From the NCBI RefSeq assembly GCF_010731775.1, contig NZ_AP022590.1, positions 4,340,001 to 4,404,000 of the forward strand: a DNA stretch of 64,000 nt, in the 5' to 3' direction. Under the pieces are notes generated by a model. That model did not search any database. It was not told the DNA's origin and was given only the letters and a program-made list of their open reading frames with translations. The translations under genes were made by a program, and so were the position numbers. Source of the DNA: Mycobacterium mantenii (lineage in GTDB: Bacteria > Actinomycetota > Actinomycetes > Mycobacteriales > Mycobacteriaceae). Position 1 is the first letter of the stretch. Each line of letters begins with the position of its first letter. Below, one piece after another: positions 28,622-38,198 of this stretch.

Positions 28622-30349
28622 CTAGGTGTCCAAGCGGGCGAATTGATTCCGCCGGTAGCGTTCCACGCAGGCCGCCCTTCTGACCTTGCCGCTGGTGGTG
28701 ATGGGGATCGAACCGGGCGCCACCACAACGAGATCCGCGATGCTGAGTCCGTGCACATGGGATACCGCGGAGGTGACTTTGCGTTTGACGACGTCGAACG
28801 CATCGACCGGCTCTTCGCCGGAGTCGGCGCGTTTCTTGAACTCGATGATCGCGACCAGCTTTTCCGTGCCCTCGTCGGGCACCGAGATCGCCGCGCAACG
28901 TCCCGGCGCGATGCTTTGAATAGTTGCCTCGAGGTCGTCGGGAGAGTGGTTGCGTCCGTAGACGATCAGCAGATCCTTGATGCGGCCGACGATGAACAGC
29001 TCGCCGTCGGAGAAGAAGCCCAGATCCCCGGTTCGCAGCCATGGTCCTTCGGGGGTGCCCTCCGATGGCGTGACAACCGTTGCGCCGAATGTCTCCTCAG
29101 ACTCCTGAGGTCGCTGCCAGTAGCCGGTCGCGACGTTGTCTCCGTGCACCCAGATTTCGCCGGTCGTGCCCGCCGGACATTCAATCCCGCTGTCGGGATT
29201 GACGATCCGCACCACCGGCGACCGCGCCGAACCGTAACTGACCAATGGTGTGCCGCCCGCGCCTTCCCACCGTCTCGCGAGGCCCGCGGTCAGTTCGTCG
29301 GAGCCAAAGTGAACGACCTGCGGTGGCTGGCCCGCCTCGCGGGTCGCGATGTACAACGTGGCTTCCGCCATTCCGTATGATGGACGTAATGCCTTGTCCG
29401 GCAAGTTGAGAGGAGCGAACCGCTCGGTGAAGCGTCGCAGTGTGGCAGGCTGTACTCGCTCACTACCGTTGAGGATGCTCAGCACGTTTCCGAGATCATG
29501 CCCGGCCAGGTCGCCATCCGAGGTTTTTCGTGCCGCGAGTTCGAAAGCAAAGTTTGGTCCCGCCGAAAGTGCGTGACTGTTCGTTGCCAGCAATTGGATC
29601 CATCGGGCGGGCCGCTGTAGAAATGCGACCGGGCTCAGCAGCACGGTGCGGAATCCGGTCAGAACCGGAAAGATGATCCCGAGATGCAAGCCCATGTCGT
29701 GGTAGAACGGCAGCCAAGAAACCACGGTGGTGTCCGGCGGGGCAACGCCCCCGTGGTCACCGAAGAACGCGGCATTGATCTGCCCGAAATTGGCCATGAT
29801 GTTCTTGTACGTGACCATGACTCCGACGGGCGTGCGCGTCGATCCGGAAGTGTATTGCAAATAGACTGTGTCCGTTGCAGTCTCAGCCCGGGTCGGGGCG
29901 CCTTTGTTGGAGTCGAGATCCAGTAAATCAACCTCGACGATCGATGGTACGGATTCGCCGATTTTGGACCCGGCGTTGTCGGCAATAGCGCCGGCGACGG
30001 ACGATGTCGTGAGAATGACGGAGGGCGATGCGTCACGCAGCACCGTATCCACGCGCTCGTCGCTGGTCTCACCTAGCGGGACCGCGATGAGGCCGGCCTG
30101 TAGTGCGCCGAGAAATGCACTGGTGTAGTCCAGTCCCGGTCGCGCCAGGACCACCGCACGGTCGCCCGGGGATGCGCGAAGTCTGAGCTCCTGGGCAAGA
30201 TTGAGCACTCGTCGATGCAGCCGCGACCACGTCAGACTTTCTGCGATTCCGCCCGGGTCCTGGTCATAATTGATGAACGTGAACGCCGTCTGATTCGGCT
30301 GCAGACTCGCCCGTTCGCGCAGCAGTGTCGGAATGGGACACTTGAGCAT
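28622..30349 (-). CDS. FadD-type fatty acyl-AMP ligase (FAAL)
   Basis: A 575-residue adenylate-forming enzyme of the FAAL class, similar to FadD21, FadD25 and FadD30, which activate fatty acids as acyl-AMP and load them onto PKS proteins rather than onto CoA. The adenylation motif is [18 protein letters not shown]; further motifs are [28 protein letters not shown] and [20 protein letters not shown]. The C-terminal [18 protein letters not shown] includes the catalytic-lysine region. ATG 30349-30347 is the family-matching start ([13 protein letters not shown] follows); upstream in-frame codons overlap the divergent gene. It should supply the starter for the PKS. The ligase class was judged from overall resemblance, not structure. 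Confidence 0.88.
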   Translation of the reverse strand: MLKCPIPTLLRERASLQPNQTAFTFINYDQDPGGIAESLTWSRLHRRVLNLAQELRLRASPGDRAVVLARPGLDYTSAFLGALQAGLIAVPLGETSDERVDTVLRDASPSVILTTSSVAGAIADNAGSKIGESVPSIVEVDLLDLDSNKGAPTRAETATDTVYLQYTSGSTRTPVGVMVTYKNIMANFGQINAAFFGDHGGVAPPDTTVVSWLPFYHDMGLHLGIIFPVLTGFRTVLLSPVAFLQRPARWIQLLATNSHALSAGPNFAFELAARKTSDGDLAGHDLGNVLSILNGSERVQPATLRRFTERFAPLNLPDKALRPSYGMAEATLYIATREAGQPPQVVHFGSDELTAGLARRWEGAGGTPLVSYGSARSPVVRIVNPDSGIECPAGTTGEIWVHGDNVATGYWQRPQESEETFGATVVTPSEGTPEGPWLRTGDLGFFSDGELFIVGRIKDLLIVYGRNHSPDDLEATIQSIAPGRCAAISVPDEGTEKLVAIIEFKKRADSGEEPVDAFDVVKRKVTSAVSHVHGLSIADLVVVAPGSIPITTSGKVRRAACVERYRRNQFARLDT

Positions 30350-30425
30350 GGGCGTCAGGTTACCTCGGCCGTTCTCAACACGTCGGTTTTGCACGAAAGA
30401 CGATGGGCGACTCCAACGTACGCCG

Positions 30426-31235
30426 ATGGAACGCCTCATCGACCGGTTGAATCGCAACCCAATCTCTCTGGCGCTGTTGAATTTGCGTTTTAAATACGGG
30501 TACCGGCTTCTCAGCCGCCTGCTCACTAGGGACGACGTGTTGTTCCTGAATTACGGGTACGAAGAGGATCCGCCGATGTCCTTGCCGCTGACGGCGGCCG
30601 ATGAGGCCGATCGGTTTCCCATTCAGCTCTACCATCGGACGGCCACGCAGGTGGACCTCGCAGGCAAGGACGTGCTCGAGGTCAGTTGTGGCCACGGTGG
30701 CGGCGCTGCGTATCTGACGCGGACCCTGCATCCGGCGTCCTACACGGGACTGGATCTCAACACGGTCGGCATCAAATTCTGCCGCAAGAGGCACAACCTG
30801 CCCGGTCTGACCTTCGTGCCTGGCAACGCCGAGAGCCTGCCCTTTCCCGAACAGTCCTTCGACGCGGTGATCAATGTCGAAGCCGCGATCAACTACCAAA
30901 ATGTCCCCAAGTTCTTCGCCGAAGTAAAACGCGTCCTGCGCCCGAGCGGGCACTTTCTTTATGCCGACATCCGCTACGCCGACGAAATCGATGCGTGGGA
31001 GGCGGACCTGGCCAACATCCCGATGCGGCTGGTGTCCGAACGGATCATCAATGCGGAGGTGATGCGGGGGCTGGAGAAGAATCGGTTTCTCGACCAGATC
31101 ACGCGCCGGCTGCCGAATATCGGACTGTTGCGCGGCATAGCCGATGACTACGCGGGAGGGCGGGGCTCGCTGATCTACCGCCGTCTGGAAAACGGCGAGG
31201 CTTCCTACCGGCTGTTCTGCTTTGCCAGGGACTGA
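30426..31235 (+). CDS. Rv2952/Fmt-like O-methyltransferase
   Basis: A 269-residue SAM methyltransferase closely resembling Rv2952 (phthiotriol and phenolphthiotriol dimycocerosate O-methyltransferase) and the GPL fatty-acid methyltransferase Fmt. Shared stretches are [50 protein letters not shown] and [20 protein letters not shown]. It probably methylates a hydroxyl on the lipid or sugar part of the product. ATG 30426 is chosen by similarity to the family start. It is divergent from fadD with only 76 bp between start codons, so both promoters share that gap. Confidence 0.87.
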   Translation: MERLIDRLNRNPISLALLNLRFKYGYRLLSRLLTRDDVLFLNYGYEEDPPMSLPLTAADEADRFPIQLYHRTATQVDLAGKDVLEVSCGHGGGAAYLTRTLHPASYTGLDLNTVGIKFCRKRHNLPGLTFVPGNAESLPFPEQSFDAVINVEAAINYQNVPKFFAEVKRVLRPSGHFLYADIRYADEIDAWEADLANIPMRLVSERIINAEVMRGLEKNRFLDQITRRLPNIGLLRGIADDYAGGRGSLIYRRLENGEASYRLFCFARD

Positions 31236-31367
31236 GGCGTGAGCGTCGCGTAAATATCGTGTTGACGGCACTTGAGTGTGAAGTTAAGGCTCCCTCGCGG
31301 AGTGTCCGACGGCCTATCCTTTGAGGAGCTCAGCAAACGTGGGGGCCGAGGATTGGCGGAGGGTCGG

Positions 31368-34300
31368 ATGACGGCCGTAACGGCGTGCCAGGCGTGCGGC
31401 ACCGAATTCTTCGAGGGTGCGCGGTTCTGTCACGAATGCGGCTCACCGGTCGCCGACATCGCCGCACATGCGGAGTACAAGCAAGTATCGGTGTTGTTCG
31501 CCGACGTAGTCCATTCGATGGACATCGCCATGGCCGTCGGTCCGGAGCGGTTGCGTGAGATCATGGCCGACCTGGTCGATCGCTGCACCAAGGTGGTGCA
31601 CCGCTACCGGGGCACGGTGGACAAGTTCACCGGCGACGGCATCATGGCGGTGTTCGGCGCACCCGTAGCAATGGAGGACCACGCTGTTCGCGCCTGTCTG
31701 ACGGCCCTGGGCGTTCAGGACGAGATCAAGCGGCTCGCCGCCGACGTCCGCGAGCGCGACGGCATCGAGCTTCAGTTGCGGGTGGGACTGAACTCCGGTC
31801 AGGTGATCGCGGGCGACATCGGTTCGGGACCGCTCGGCTACACCGCAATCGGTGAGCAGGTCGGGATGGCGCAACGGATGGAAGCAGTGGCACCGCCGGG
31901 CGGGGTGATGCTCAGCGAATCCACCGCCCGACTCGCCGCGCACGCCACCCTGCTCGGCGATGCCGAGATGGTGCGCGTCAAGGGCAGCGAGGGTGCGGTG
32001 CCGGCTCGCCGTCTTCTGGGCATGGCCGACGAGCGCCGGCGTAGTCGCTCCCTGCAAGGTGCGTTGGTGGGGCGAGAGCTCGAAGTCACTTCGATCGCAG
32101 GGCTTTTGGATCGATCGATGACCGGGCGGGGATGTGTGGTCTGCGTTGCCGGCCCCGCGGGTATCGGCAAGACGAGACTCGCGGATGAAGCGGTCGCGAT
32201 GGCCCGCACTCGTGGTGTCGAGGTGGTGTCGGTCTTCTGTGAGTCGCATACCAGCGATGCCCCCTTCCTGATTGCGGCTGGGCTGTTGCGCGAAGCCACT
32301 CGGATAACCGAGCTCGATGACGAGGCCGCGCGCGCACAGGTGCGCGCCAGGATCCCCGATGCCTCCGACGAAGACGTGCTGCTGCTGTATGACCTGATGG
32401 GCATTCGCGACCCGGACACGCCGCCTCCCACAATCCATCCCGACGCGCGGCGCCGGCGGTTGACCGCGCTGATCAACTCCATGTCGTTGAACCGCACCCA
32501 ACCGGTCCTCTACGTCATCGAAGATGTGCATTGGATCGACGAGGTCAGTGACTCGATGCTGGCCGAGCTGCTCGCCGTCATACCCCAAACGCCGTCGATG
32601 GTGCTGATCACATACCGCCCGAACTACCAGGGTGCATTGGCGAAAGTCCTGGGCACACAGACGATCTCACTGGCGCCATTGAGTGATTCGGAAACAGCGA
32701 CGCTGCTCGACGAATTGTTGGGCACCGATCCGTCGGTCTCCGGTATTAAATCGCTTATCGCCGAGCGGACGGGCGGGAACCCCTTTTTCGCGCAGGAGAT
32801 GGTGCGCGAGCTTGCCGAGCGCGCCGTGCTTCGGGGCGACCGCGGAGGTTTCACGAGCGTCACAGATCTGGCCGAGGTCACCGTTCCCGGCACCCTGCAG
32901 GCCACCATCGCCGCGCGCATCGACCGTCTGGATCCTGATGCCAAGCAGACGCTGAACGCCGCCGCGGTGATCGGCTCGCGCTTCACGCCGGAGTTGCTCG
33001 CCTCGGTGGGTAATGCGCCTGCGCTCGACGCGCTCCTCGGCGCCGCGCTGATCGATCAGGTTCGGTTCACCCCCGGTGCCGAGTTCGCCTTCCGCCATCC
33101 GCTGATCCGCGCCGTGGCCTACGAATCGCAACTGAAATCCGATCGCGCCCAGATGCACCGGCGTCTGGCGACCGCCATCGAGGCCCGCGAACCCGATTCG
33201 GCCGACCAGAACGCGGCGCTGATCGCCGAACATCTCGAAGCCGCGGGTGACTCCCGAGACGCCTACGGCTGGCACATGCGCGCGGCCGCGTGGGCGACTT
33301 ACCGCGACCTCGCCACGGCGCGTCTGGCGTGGGAAAGCGCCGCGAGGATCGCCGACGCATTGCCCGAAGACGAGCCATACCGGACCGCTATGTGCATCGC
33401 CCCGCGCACCATGCTGTGCGGGATCGGCTGGCGGGTGCATGTGCACAATGTCGGCGATCGCTTCGAGGAGTTGCGGAAGTTGTGCAGCGCCGCGGGGGAC
33501 AAGGCGTCGCTGGCCATTGCGATGGCTGGGCTGGTGGTGGACCACACCTTCCAGGACCGCGTGCGGGAGGCGTCGCGGCTGGCTTCCGAAGCCATCACCC
33601 TCATCGAGTCCATCGGCGATCCAACCTTGACGGTGGGGCTGTCCTTCACAGCGATCCGCGCGAAGATGGGCAGCGGCGAGTGGTCCGAGATGCTCCGCCT
33701 CTCACAGAGAGTCATTGATCTGGCCGACGGTGACCCCGCCAAGGGCAATTTCCTTTTCGGGTCTCCCCTGGCGCTCGCCTTCGCGCAGCGAGCTATCGCC
33801 CGTTATGCCCTGGGACATCCCGGGTGGCGAGACGACCAGCGGTGCGGCTTGGCCATGGCACACGGCGCCGACTCGTTGTGCTATGTCACCGTCGTCAGCT
33901 ACGTCTACACCACGGGGATACCGGCCGGCGCGCTGCGACCCGACGAGTCCGCGGTGCGCGAGATCGAGGAGGCGCTGGCGATTGCCGAACGATCCGGCGA
34001 CAACCTGCAGTTGGCGTTCACCTGGCTGACCCTGGGCCTGGCGCTGGTGCACCGCGACACCGAGTCCGAGCGAGATCGTGGACAACAGCTGCTGGCTGAG
34101 GTCCGCGAGGTGTTCCTGCGCGGCGGGCACTACTTGTGCGATGTCCCGATGCTCGACGTGTATGTGGCGCGGGAGACGGCGCGCCGCGGAGACCGAGACC
34201 AGGCGCTACCGGTGATGCGCGCCGCGGTCGACCAGCTCGCCCGTGGCGGACAACTGCTGTCCTGGGGCATTGTGTCCACCGCCGTCCTGGTGGAGACCCT

Positions 34301-34541
34301 GCTCGATCGCGGGTCCGAATCTGACCTGGCCGAAGCGCAGGCCGCCATCGAGCGGTTAGCGGCCGCGCCGGCCGATGACGGTTTGGTGCTGCGTGAGATC
34401 TGGCTGAGTCGGGTGCGGGCCTTACTGGCGCGGGCTCACGGCGATGTCGCGGCTTACCCGCAACTCAGGGATCGCTACCTCGAGATGGCGAGAACGTCTG
34501 GGCTCGAAGGACATATCGCGTGGGCCGAGGCGATGCCGTAA
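31368..34541 (+). CDS. Adenylate-cyclase-like regulator with AAA ATPase and helical repeat region
   Basis: A 1,057-residue multidomain signalling protein. A zinc ribbon with C7, C10, C21 and C24 is followed by a class III nucleotide cyclase domain (about 40-200; metal residues Asp46 and Asp90). The usual transition-state Asn of VNxAxR is Gly166 here, while Arg170 is kept, so activity is uncertain. Next is an ATPase domain with Walker A GPAGIGKTR (near 262) and Walker B LYVIEDVHWID. The C-terminal half is helical and TPR-like. This architecture resembles Rv1358/Rv2488c/Rv0890c-type proteins. ATG 31368 is preceded by GGAGGG; a TTG at 31272 is an alternative. Confidence 0.87.
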   Translation: MTAVTACQACGTEFFEGARFCHECGSPVADIAAHAEYKQVSVLFADVVHSMDIAMAVGPERLREIMADLVDRCTKVVHRYRGTVDKFTGDGIMAVFGAPVAMEDHAVRACLTALGVQDEIKRLAADVRERDGIELQLRVGLNSGQVIAGDIGSGPLGYTAIGEQVGMAQRMEAVAPPGGVMLSESTARLAAHATLLGDAEMVRVKGSEGAVPARRLLGMADERRRSRSLQGALVGRELEVTSIAGLLDRSMTGRGCVVCVAGPAGIGKTRLADEAVAMARTRGVEVVSVFCESHTSDAPFLIAAGLLREATRITELDDEAARAQVRARIPDASDEDVLLLYDLMGIRDPDTPPPTIHPDARRRRLTALINSMSLNRTQPVLYVIEDVHWIDEVSDSMLAELLAVIPQTPSMVLITYRPNYQGALAKVLGTQTISLAPLSDSETATLLDELLGTDPSVSGIKSLIAERTGGNPFFAQEMVRELAERAVLRGDRGGFTSVTDLAEVTVPGTLQATIAARIDRLDPDAKQTLNAAAVIGSRFTPELLASVGNAPALDALLGAALIDQVRFTPGAEFAFRHPLIRAVAYESQLKSDRAQMHRRLATAIEAREPDSADQNAALIAEHLEAAGDSRDAYGWHMRAAAWATYRDLATARLAWESAARIADALPEDEPYRTAMCIAPRTMLCGIGWRVHVHNVGDRFEELRKLCSAAGDKASLAIAMAGLVVDHTFQDRVREASRLASEAITLIESIGDPTLTVGLSFTAIRAKMGSGEWSEMLRLSQRVIDLADGDPAKGNFLFGSPLALAFAQRAIARYALGHPGWRDDQRCGLAMAHGADSLCYVTVVSYVYTTGIPAGALRPDESAVREIEEALAIAERSGDNLQLAFTWLTLGLALVHRDTESERDRGQQLLAEVREVFLRGGHYLCDVPMLDVYVARETARRGDRDQALPVMRAAVDQLARGGQLLSWGIVSTAVLVETLLDRGSESDLAEAQAAIERLAAAPADDGLVLREIWLSRVRALLARAHGDVAAYPQLRDRYLEMARTSGLEGHIAWAEAMP

Positions 34542-34571
34542 GGTGTCGCGCTTACATGCCAAGCCCGTCTG

Positions 34572-35162
34572 CTACGAGGTGGGTTCCTCCTCGGCCCTCA
34601 GCCTGTAGGACGAACCGAGGAAGCGTGCCACCAAGTCGCGTTCAGCGACAGGATCTTTGAGCGGCCAACTCCATAAGGCCAGGAAGACGCGGATCAGCCA
34701 TTGCGCAGCCAGCGGGTCGTCGATCCCGGGCCCCAGCATCTCGGCGGCCAAGCCGGTCACGGTCGGTGAGCTGATGACCCAATCGCTGACAGGTGCCGCA
34801 TGGATCGACCGCATCAGCTGCGCCAGTGGATCGGAGCGCAGGTTTTCCAACGCGATGATCGTGGCGGTCACCACCCGCTCGGGGCCCGTGAGGTCCTTGA
34901 TGGCTGCCCGTGTCGTGTCGACAATGCGAGCCGCTTGGACAGCGACGACGGCGTCGCGGATGGCCGCTTTGCCGCCGGCATGCCGATAGATCGTTGCGGG
35001 TGAGCAGTGCACCCGGGCGGCCAGGGCCTCGATCGTGAAACCGTCATACCCCAGGCGAGCGATGAGGTCGGCCGCTGCCGTGTAGATCCGGTCGGTGGCT
35101 TCGCTTCGGCGATCGCGGCCCACCAACCAGTCGTCACGCGGCATCCACCCATGTTCCACCAC
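34572..35162 (-). CDS. TetR-family transcriptional regulator
   Basis: A 196-residue TetR/AcrR-type repressor. The helix-turn-helix is at about residues 38-63 (YDGFTIEALAARVHCSPATIYRH), followed by a helical ligand-binding domain. It is divergent from the cytochrome P450 gene across 179 bp that contain a palindrome, so the P450 is its likely target. The start is uncertain: ATG 35162 is used, but ATG 35144, six codons later, is equally plausible since neither has a clear ribosome-binding site. Confidence 0.87.
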   Translation of the reverse strand: MVEHGWMPRDDWLVGRDRRSEATDRIYTAAADLIARLGYDGFTIEALAARVHCSPATIYRHAGGKAAIRDAVVAVQAARIVDTTRAAIKDLTGPERVVTATIIALENLRSDPLAQLMRSIHAAPVSDWVISSPTVTGLAAEMLGPGIDDPLAAQWLIRVFLALWSWPLKDPVAERDLVARFLGSSYRLRAEEEPTS

Positions 35163-35182
35163 ATTGCGGGCCGCGGGAATGC

Positions 35183-35219
35183 TTCTCGCACGGTGAGAAA
35201 TTTTGCACTGACGTTCTCA
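35183..35219. promoter_or_regulatory. Possible TetR operator between tetR and the P450
   Basis: TTCTCGCACGGTGAGAA at 35183-35199 is an imperfect 17-bp palindrome with perfect 5-bp arms, the size typical of TetR-family operators. A further TTCTCA at 35214-35219 pairs with TGAGAA at 35194-35199. Position in the divergent gap supports the idea; binding is inferred only. Confidence 0.35.
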
Positions 35220-35341
35220 TGGGTACTGGCTGCTGAGCACGGGTCGTCGCGGTTATCCAGCATCGGCCTTGGCCGCGAACGCTCCTCAACTTTTCGGCGA
35301 TCCATTGACGCTGCGGTGCAGCGGCGCCGAGCCTGTAACAC

Positions 35342-36556
35342 ATGGCGGTCTTGGACAGTGCGATCCGGTTCTTCGGCGGTGAGGCCATACAGGATCCCTA
35401 CCCGCTGTATGACCGGATGCGCGCCGAGGCGCCCGTGCACCGCATCGGCGATTCCGTGTTCTACGCCGTGTGCGGTTGGGATGCGGTACAAGAGGCCGTC
35501 GAGCGCGTCGAGGATTTCTCCTCAAACCTCACGGCGACCATGGTCTTTCACGAGGACGGCACCGTCACTCCATTCGACATGGGCCCGCCGGGAGGGTCGA
35601 TGCACGCCTTGGCCACCGCGGACGAGCCTGTGCACGCACTGCACCGGAAAATCCTGCTGCCGCACTTGTCGGCCAAGCGGATTGGGATCATCGAAGAGTT
35701 CGCCGCCCAGATCGCGGGCGACCTGTGGGAGCAGAACCTGCGCGATGGCCAAATCGAATGGATGAGCGCGATTGCCAACCGGTTGCCGATGATGGTGGTC
35801 TGCAAGCTGCTGGGCCTTCCGGATGACGATGTCGACAGACTCATCAGGCTCGGCTACGCCACCACGACGCTGCTCGACGGAATCGTCACTTCAGAGCAGC
35901 TCGAACAGGCCGGAATGGCCGCGATGGAATTGTCCGGCTATGTCCTGGAGTATTTCGAAAAAACCAGCGGTGACAGCGAATCCGGGCTGATAGCCGACCT
36001 GGCCGCACGCTATGCGTCAGGTGAACTCGAACAACTGCCCGCGCTGGGCATCATGATCACGCTCTTCAGCGCCGCCGGCGAATCGACCGCGTCGTTACTG
36101 GGCAGCGCGGCGGGGGTCCTCACCGACCGGCCCGGGATCCAACGGCAGCTACGCGAAAACCCCGAATTGCTAGGCGCTTTCATCGAGGAGACGCTTCGCT
36201 TCGAAGCGCCCTTTCGCGGTCATTACCGCCACGTGTGGCGCGACACCACACTAGGTGGGGTCGAGGTGCCGGCCGGTGCACATCTGCTGCTGATGTGGGG
36301 AGCGGCCAACCGCGACCCGGCGCACTTTGACGACCCGAACGAGTTCCGGCTCGACCGGACCGCCGCCAAGAATCACGTGAGCTTCGGCAAGGGGGTGCAT
36401 TTCTGCGTTGGAGCAGCGCTGGCCCGCTTGGAAGCCCGCATCGTGTTAGGCACGCTGCTCGAGCGCACCACATGGATCGACGCAACGGACATCGGGGAAT
36501 GGCTGCCGAGCATCCTGGTCCGGCGCCGCGAGCGGTTGCGGTTGGTCGTGCGGTGA
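35342..36556 (+). CDS. Cytochrome P450
   Basis: A 404-residue soluble class I bacterial P450. Visible motifs are the I-helix AAGEST oxygen-activation site, the K-helix EETLRFEAPF (ExxR), and the heme-binding loop FGKGVHFCVGAALA with ligand Cys355. Substrate cannot be assigned. No ferredoxin or reductase gene is adjacent. It is divergent from tetR and convergent with cwsA, and may be separate from the lipid cluster or tailor its product. I do not assign a CYP number. Confidence 0.92.
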   Translation: MAVLDSAIRFFGGEAIQDPYPLYDRMRAEAPVHRIGDSVFYAVCGWDAVQEAVERVEDFSSNLTATMVFHEDGTVTPFDMGPPGGSMHALATADEPVHALHRKILLPHLSAKRIGIIEEFAAQIAGDLWEQNLRDGQIEWMSAIANRLPMMVVCKLLGLPDDDVDRLIRLGYATTTLLDGIVTSEQLEQAGMAAMELSGYVLEYFEKTSGDSESGLIADLAARYASGELEQLPALGIMITLFSAAGESTASLLGSAAGVLTDRPGIQRQLRENPELLGAFIEETLRFEAPFRGHYRHVWRDTTLGGVEVPAGAHLLLMWGAANRDPAHFDDPNEFRLDRTAAKNHVSFGKGVHFCVGAALARLEARIVLGTLLERTTWIDATDIGEWLPSILVRRRERLRLVVR

Positions 36557-36558
36557 GC

Positions 36559-36993
36559 TCAGGGGCGCGGTTGCACGTCCACGCTCGGCGGCCGCGACTG
36601 AGGCTCTTGAGGCTTCGCCCGCACGGATCGCCGGGTGATGCTGAACGCGACGGCGCCACCGGCGAGGACCGCGACGGCGACTCCCGCGATGACGAAGGGG
36701 CGCTTGCCGCGCCGCTGCGCGCGCCGCGCGTCCTGCAGCGCCTGGGGCAGGCTGGTGAGCACCTCTTGGGCGGCGGCCAGCTCCTGGGCCAGTGTTTCCT
36801 GGGCCGCGGCGAGGTCCCGGGCCAGGCGCCCCTCCTCGTACCGGCTGCGCAACTGCGACGCGGTCGATTGCGCGGACTGAACACCCAGGCCGACCACTCC
36901 CCGGGTGACATCCACCGGTCCCTGTGCCGAATAGGTCAGGCCGCGGGTCAGTCGCTGCCGCGGGGTCAGCCGGGATTCCGTCTTTGCGCTCAT
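36559..36993 (-). CDS. cwsA: CwsA cell-wall synthesis and polarity protein
   Basis: A 144-residue protein matching Rv0008c in length and layout: a polar N-terminus (TPRQRLTRGLTYSAQGPVDVT), a helical, Ala/Gln-rich coiled-coil-like middle (about 55-90), and one transmembrane segment near 100-120 (FVIAGVAVAVLAGGAVAF) with a Pro-rich end. In mycobacteria CwsA interacts with Wag31 and CrgA and helps peptidoglycan synthesis at poles and septum. It marks the far boundary of the block inserted after tRNA-Ala. Confidence 0.92.
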   Translation of the reverse strand: MSAKTESRLTPRQRLTRGLTYSAQGPVDVTRGVVGLGVQSAQSTASQLRSRYEEGRLARDLAAAQETLAQELAAAQEVLTSLPQALQDARRAQRRGKRPFVIAGVAVAVLAGGAVAFSITRRSVRAKPQEPQSRPPSVDVQPRP

Positions 36994-37164
36994 CTGTCGC
37001 CTTTCTGTCCCGCTGCTGGACCCTGTCGAGAAGCCGGCCCATCACGAGTCCGGTATCTGAACAGACTGTCAGCATAGGGACGTCGGGGTGCGCGGTGTGC
37101 GTGCCCCGGGTTTTCGGCGGCCGTTCGGATTGGGTGACACCGGGTGCGGGCACGCCCGTGCGTA

Positions 37165-37713
37165 GTGGCAGACTCTCATGCCGTGACCAACAGCCCCTTT
37201 CAGACTGCTACCGCCACGCTCCACACCAACCGCGGCAACATCAAGGTCGCGCTATTCGGTAACCACGCGCCCAAGACCGTCGCCAACTTCGTCGGCCTGG
37301 CGCAGGGCACCAAGGAGTACTCGACGCAGAACGCATCGGGAGGCTCCTCCGGCCCCTTCTACGACGGCGCGGTCTTTCACCGGGTGATCCGGGGCTTCAT
37401 GATCCAGGGTGGCGACCCGACCGGAACCGGTCGTGGCGGCCCGGGGTACAAATTCGCCGACGAGTTCCATCCCGAACTGCAATTCGACAAGCCCTATCTG
37501 CTGGCGATGGCGAACGCGGGCCCGGGTACCAACGGCTCGCAGTTCTTCATCACGGTCGGTCAAACCCCGCACCTCAACCGGCGTCACACGATCTTCGGTG
37601 AGGTGATCGACCCGGAGTCGCAGCAGGTGGTCGAGGCGATCTCCACGACAGCGACCGACGGCAATGACCGTCCCACCGAGCCCGTCGTCATCGAGTCGAT
37701 CACGATCTCTTAA
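37165..37713 (+). CDS. ppiA: Peptidyl-prolyl cis-trans isomerase A (cyclophilin)
   Basis: A 182-residue cyclophilin catalysing prolyl isomerisation in protein folding. Core motifs are [43 protein letters not shown] and [10 protein letters not shown] placed the start at GTG 37165 because it gives a 182-residue product aligned from its first residues with M. tuberculosis PpiA; a GTG at 37144 is also in frame. No signal peptide is evident. Confidence 0.95.
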   Translation: MADSHAVTNSPFQTATATLHTNRGNIKVALFGNHAPKTVANFVGLAQGTKEYSTQNASGGSSGPFYDGAVFHRVIRGFMIQGGDPTGTGRGGPGYKFADEFHPELQFDKPYLLAMANAGPGTNGSQFFITVGQTPHLNRRHTIFGEVIDPESQQVVEAISTTATDGNDRPTEPVVIESITIS

Positions 37714-37743
37714 GTCCGGGCGGTAAGCCGCGGGACATCAGGC

Positions 37744-38163
37744 CTACTGACGGCTCGCGTAGCCAGCTGCCGTGAGCGCGTCGAGCACCTCCAGCGGGTC
37801 CGTCCCGAGGTCCCAGCGGGAGAACAGCACCAAGTCGTCGTCCGCGGTCTCGATCTCGAGTAACCGCACCTTCCGGCCGTAACGCCGGAACTCGATGATG
37901 CGGATGATCTTGATGTCGGCGTGCTGCAATAACTGCGTCCGGAACCAGCCGCGGAGCATCAGGCCGTCGGGCGTGATTGCCAGCTTGGGACGCGCGTGCC
38001 ACGACACGCCGGCAAACAAGATCAGACCTGCTGCGGCAACTCCCGCCAGGATGCGCCCCGGCGGGTCTGTGATCACGGTCACAGCCGCGATAGCCATCAG
38101 AACGCCCGCAGCTCCACAACCAGCGATTCCCGCCGTGTGCGGCTCCCATTGTGTTTGCTGCAT
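37744..38163 (-). CDS. PH-like domain membrane protein, Rv0010c homologue
   Basis: A 139-residue protein with two N-terminal transmembrane segments (about 10-30 and 38-55) followed by a small beta-rich domain (ARPKLAITPDGLMLRGWFRTQLL to LVLFSRWDLG) of the bacterial PH-like (low-molecular-weight antigen) type. ATG 38163-38161 matches the M. tuberculosis start MQQT; upstream ATG 38187 is possible. Function is unknown. Conserved linkage between ppiA and crgA suggests a link to envelope or division. Confidence 0.88.
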   Translation of the reverse strand: MQQTQWEPHTAGIAGCGAAGVLMAIAAVTVITDPPGRILAGVAAAGLILFAGVSWHARPKLAITPDGLMLRGWFRTQLLQHADIKIIRIIEFRRYGRKVRLLEIETADDDLVLFSRWDLGTDPLEVLDALTAAGYASRQ

Positions 38164-38198
38164 GCGGCCTTTAGCCCCTCCCACCACGGCCTATGCAG

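Noticed and set aside
34080-34089. DnaA-box-like GTGGACAAC in the cyclase gene
   Set aside because: Single mismatched 9-mer inside coding sequence; expected by chance.
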